From assembly GCF_927312905.1 (NCBI RefSeq), contig NZ_CAKMHQ010000031.1, positions 1-64,000 of the forward strand: a stretch of DNA of 64,000 nucleotides. The letters run 5' to 3'. A program made the translations under genes and the position numbers. This DNA is from Candidatus Nitrotoga sp. 1052 (lineage in GTDB: Bacteria; Pseudomonadota; Gammaproteobacteria; Burkholderiales; Gallionellaceae). The notes beneath the pieces are model-generated. The model was given only the letters and a program-made list of their open reading frames with translations. It ran no database searches and was not told where the DNA came from. Below, one piece after another: positions 61,119-64,000 of the stretch (position 1 is its first letter; each line of letters opens with the position of its first letter).

Positions 61119-61313
61119 TTATATACTATCAATACGCAGTATTACTTGTTGTATGGGTGGGATTGGCTGCTGCCCTGGTAAGTGCTCATGAATTTTCACA
61201 TGCACAAGCTTCTCAAATTTTGCTCCCTGTGGGCAAGGTGCCGGGGAAAACTCGATACATTTGCCCCTACCTACAAAAAATGACATGTAAATAACAGTTA
61301 CAGCGAGCAGCAT
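61119..61313 (-). CDS. Doubtful small secreted protein
   Basis: A 64-codon frame with a short hydrophobic start (MLLAVTVIYMSFFVGRG) and two cysteines in KCIEFSPAPCPQG. No family is known to me and no ribosome site is visible. It starts just behind the IS3 transposase fragment, so it may be an accidental frame. Confidence 0.25.
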   Translation of the reverse strand: MLLAVTVIYMSFFVGRGKCIEFSPAPCPQGAKFEKLVHVKIHEHLPGQQPIPPIQQVILRIDSI

Positions 61314-61321
61314 ATTTTTCG

Positions 61322-61429
61322 CTAGAACACGGTGGGCGACAGATTGCCCAGCTTCGATTGTAATCTGGCGGCATTGTAAAACTCAATAATATAACCAGTC
61401 AGGTATGACTTCTGGTTTGAAGTTTTCAT
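61322..61429 (-). pseudogene. IS3-family transposase C-terminal remnant
   Basis: A 35-codon minus frame ends YIIEFYNAARLQSKLGNLSP then TVF and TAG. This is the C-terminal wording of IS3-type transposases (usually YIEFYN...LGYLSPVEFE). The stop replaces the expected Glu and the frame stays open past it, so a nonsense mutation is likely. It is not a copy of the IS3 element at 24115-25325, whose end reads FYRRQRKQARLGYLSP. Confidence 0.7.
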
Positions 61430-61685
61430 CAAAATTTCTACTTTATTGGTTCATTAAATCTTCATTTGAATTCATTTTGATAAATGTGTTATTTAACCTA
61501 TCTCTATGTCCGGGAACATGAAATTACTACAGTTTGCTCAAGATGAAAGGCACAGGCACATAAGCCAGGTGGTTAAATGCCGTGACCGTTTTCGACTTAC
61601 AGTCTCGACACTTCGAAATGCCTAAGCCATCACCAATGTCTTGCATTGCGATTATGTCTCGTAGACAGAGTATTCAAATTGGAGG

Positions 61686-64000
61686 ATGTTTAACTTGAAG
61701 GTTGGAGACACGAAAATTTCTGATTTATTGCTATCCCTGACAACCTGGTTTCGCAAAATCGGATGGCCAGGAACCCAGCTTCGCGAAGAACTACCACTAC
61801 GATCGGAACTATTTAGCGCTGATCAGATGGAGTTATATGGCAGAATTCTTGCAGCGTCACACACAGTGTCGCCGAAACGCAGCCCGGACCAACTTCTGGC
61901 ACGGCTGGCCGCGAACGAAAGCACACTGATCAGCGTTTGTAATGTTCTGACAGCAACAGTTAAGGCGAACCATCGACTGACACCAGCCGGAGAATGGCTG
62001 TTCGACAATTTTCACCTGCTCGAAGAGCAGATCCGCACTGCCAAGCATCACCTTCCCAAAAATTATAGTCGCGAGTTGCCGTGCCTGGTGCGTGGATCCT
62101 CGGCTGGCCTTCCTCGGGTGTACGACATCGCTTTGCAGACTATTTCCCATGGCGATGGTCGAGTCGACACGGAAACGCTTAGTCGATTTGTGGCTTCCTA
62201 CCAGACCGTTACCACTTTGCAGTTGGGCGAATTATGGGCGATTCCTATCATGTTGCGTCTGGCATTAATCGAGAATCTGCGCCGTGTTGCCGTATACATC
62301 GAGATTGACAGGCTAGAGAGAAACCTTGCCGTCAAATGGGCCGACGAAATGACCAAGGTTGTGGAGAAGGATCCCAAGGGCTTGATTTTGGTCATTGCGG
62401 ATATGGCGCGATCCGATCCGCCAATGACGGCTCCATTTGTTTCGGAATTTGTGCGTCGGCTACAGGGGCAGAGTCCCGCGTTGGCATTGCCGTTGAAGTG
62501 GATTGAACAAAGCCTCGCCGAATCAAATCGCACGATCGAGGAGTTGGTGCAGTCCGGTAATCAGCAACAGGCGGCTGATCAGGTATCTATTTCTAACAGT
62601 ATCGGCAGCCTGCGCATGCTTGGAGCCGTCGATTGGCGCGATTTCACTGAAGCTGCTAGTGCAATCGAAACGATCTTGAGGGAGGATCCGGGTGGTGTAT
62701 ATGGCCGTATGGATTTTGTCACCCGTGATCGGTACCGTCATGTCGTGGAACGCTTAGCCAAGGGTAGTGCTTTGTCAGAAGTGGAGGTGGCTCAAACGAC
62801 GCTTCGGCTGGCGCGCGAAGGTGCGGCAATGGGGAGGGGCGACGAGATTGCGGCCCATGTTGGGTTTCATTTGATCGGTAAAGGATTGCCGGATCTGGAG
62901 CGAACGGTGCAGGCACGCTTGTCTATCCTTGAGAAGCTATGTCGGATAAGTCGCCGGTTTTCGTTTTTCTTTTATCTGAGCGCGATTACGCTTATCACGC
63001 TGTTCCTGACCAGTGGTCTCGTGATTAAAGCTTATGGGGACGGTGCGCGCGATTGGTTGCTGGGCGCAGTGTATGTCCTGTCGCTACTTGCGACAAGCCA
63101 ATTGGCCGTTGCGCTGGTGAATTGGGTGGCCCAATTGCTAGTGACACCGCATCCATTGCCACGAATGGACTTTTCTACAGGAATTCCCCCAGCGACCCGA
63201 ACACTGGTTGTGGTTCCAACCATGCTCACGAATGCTGCCGATGTATTGAACTTGGTCGAAGCGCTTGAGGTAAGGTTTCTCGCCAATCGTGATCAAAATC
63301 TGGATTTCGGTCTGTTGACTGATTTTCTGGATGCGAATCAGGAAGAGCTCCCTGAAGACGAGGCCCTTTTGCAGATCGCCAGAACCAGTATTGAGGAGCT
63401 AAACAAAAAGTATGGCGATGTCTCCAGTAACGAAGCAGATGAGACCGCGGATTCAATCGGGGATGGTTTTCAAAACGGGGGCCGATTCTTCCTGTTTCAC
63501 CGTCCGCGTCGCTGGAATCCGCAGGAGGGAGTGTGGATGGGTTTTGAACGCAAGCGTGGAAAACTTGCGGACTTGAATGCGCTCTTGCGCGGTCGAGCGG
63601 GTAACGCATTCTCTCTCATCGTGGGTGATACAGCATTATTGTCGAAAGTAAAGTACGTTATTACGCTTGATACCGATACGCAATTGCCGCGTGATTCAGC
63701 TCGGCAATTTGTTGGTGCGATGGCGCATCCGCTGAATATCCCACGGTTCGGCGGAACCGGCCAAGGCAAAGATGATAATACTCTTGTGACCGAAGGTTAT
63801 GGCATTCTGCAGCCGCGTGTTGATATAAGTTTGCCCGGAACAAATCGCTCGCGATACGCGCAATTATTTAGCGGCGAGATCGGTATTGATCCGTATACCC
63901 GGACGGTTTCAGACGTTTATCAAGACCTGTTCGGTGAGGGTTCATTCATCGGCAAAGGAATTTACGACGTCGATGCTTTCGAACGGGCACTCGCAGGGCG
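61686..64000 (+). CDS. ndvB: Cyclic beta-1,2-glucan synthase (N-terminal part, cut by window edge)
   Basis: An open frame runs from 61686 to the window end with no stop (771 codons seen; family members reach about 2800 residues). ATG 61686 is in frame, but TTG 61695 has GGAGG 9 bases upstream and may be the real start. It shows LTPAGEWLFDNFHLLEEQIR near the N-terminus and membrane spans at about 424-480. Next comes a DxD-bearing glycosyltransferase segment YVITLDTDTQLPRDSARQ (DTD at 662-664). A further segment reads SDVYQDLFGEGSFIGKGIYD. NdvB makes periplasmic cyclic glucans used in osmotic adaptation and in host contact by Rhizobium and Brucella. Confidence 0.93.
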   Translation, partial: MFNLKVGDTKISDLLLSLTTWFRKIGWPGTQLREELPLRSELFSADQMELYGRILAASHTVSPKRSPDQLLARLAANESTLISVCNVLTATVKANHRLTPAGEWLFDNFHLLEEQIRTAKHHLPKNYSRELPCLVRGSSAGLPRVYDIALQTISHGDGRVDTETLSRFVASYQTVTTLQLGELWAIPIMLRLALIENLRRVAVYIEIDRLERNLAVKWADEMTKVVEKDPKGLILVIADMARSDPPMTAPFVSEFVRRLQGQSPALALPLKWIEQSLAESNRTIEELVQSGNQQQAADQVSISNSIGSLRMLGAVDWRDFTEAASAIETILREDPGGVYGRMDFVTRDRYRHVVERLAKGSALSEVEVAQTTLRLAREGAAMGRGDEIAAHVGFHLIGKGLPDLERTVQARLSILEKLCRISRRFSFFFYLSAITLITLFLTSGLVIKAYGDGARDWLLGAVYVLSLLATSQLAVALVNWVAQLLVTPHPLPRMDFSTGIPPATRTLVVVPTMLTNAADVLNLVEALEVRFLANRDQNLDFGLLTDFLDANQEELPEDEALLQIARTSIEELNKKYGDVSSNEADETADSIGDGFQNGGRFFLFHRPRRWNPQEGVWMGFERKRGKLADLNALLRGRAGNAFSLIVGDTALLSKVKYVITLDTDTQLPRDSARQFVGAMAHPLNIPRFGGTGQGKDDNTLVTEGYGILQPRVDISLPGTNRSRYAQLFSGEIGIDPYTRTVSDVYQDLFGEGSFIGKGIYDVDAFERALAG

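Larger units (their letters stand above)
61039..61685. other. Intergenic region with hairpins and IS3 debris before ndvB
   Basis: 647 bases. It holds a terminator (61049-61080), a second inverted repeat (61084-61116), a doubtful 64-codon frame and an IS3-type transposase fragment. From 61430 to 61680 I see nothing definite. Confidence 0.6.

Noticed and set aside
61823-63843. Several 60-127 codon frames on the minus strand
   Set aside because: All lie opposite the uninterrupted ndvB frame and have no recognisable domains.

Overview
The window looks like a chromosomal segment of a Gram-negative betaproteobacterium, most likely Nitrosomonadales and possibly Gallionellaceae-like (inference from gene neighbourhoods and protein style; no 16S rRNA gene is present). 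Base composition is near 50% GC by eye. The gene set includes an outer-membrane porin, Coq7 for ubiquinone synthesis, rplU-rpmA-obgE-proB, gmk-rpoZ, rpe-gph-trpE, gltBD-hemE-priA, apbC next to metG, and dnaE. I saw no tRNA, rRNA or CRISPR array.

Layout. 1-3.8 kb is a defence-type island: the end of a type I restriction specificity gene (hsdS), a DNA-binding protein coupled to a Doc/Fic toxin, then a 412-base spacer with four separate inverted repeats, then hsdM. 3.9-21 kb is mostly housekeeping: xthA, trpE, gph, rpe, pabB, rpoZ, gmk, gltB, gltD, hemE and priA. A cluster of DnaA-box-like sites lies between hemE and priA. 21-25.4 kb holds a GlcD-like FAD oxidase, an IS256-type remnant, an acyltransferase and a decayed IS3-family element. 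25.5-28.4 kb is proB-obgE-rpmA-rplU, with a clear promoter and an internal terminator. 28.5-36.4 kb has a Sel1-repeat protein, a 1044-residue GGDEF/EAL receptor, a YqaA-like membrane protein, a DUF4197 protein and a HerA-like ATPase. 36.4-45.6 kb carries lpdA, proA, trpC, a porin, coq7, a 332-base element with terminal inverted repeats, and relA. 45.8-57.8 kb carries a basic amino-acid decarboxylase, dcd, apbC, metG, a SulP transporter and dnaE. 57.8-64 kb looks accessory: a receiver-PAS protein, a Crp/Fnr regulator, a BON lipoprotein, IS debris, and the first 771 codons of a very large cyclic beta-1,2-glucan synthase (NdvB) that runs off the window.

How the parts fit. Amino-acid synthesis (trpE, trpC, proA, proB, gltBD), folate (pabB), pentose phosphate and photorespiratory salvage (rpe, gph), heme (hemE), quinone (coq7) and pyrimidine (dcd) genes form the core. 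Several ancestral clusters are split here: trpE has no trpG/trpD after it and trpC stands alone 35 kb away; rpoZ is not followed by spoT; lpdA is not next to aceEF. Remnants of at least four transposon types lie at several gene junctions.

Most unusual items: the palindrome-rich spacer of the hsd/doc island, whose last palindrome matches one inside the coding sequence of the Doc partner; the DnaA-box cluster at hemE-priA; an AT-rich tract inside metG; a RelA without its C-terminal ACT domain; and the 332-base inverted-repeat element with a solo end at a terminator 7 kb away.
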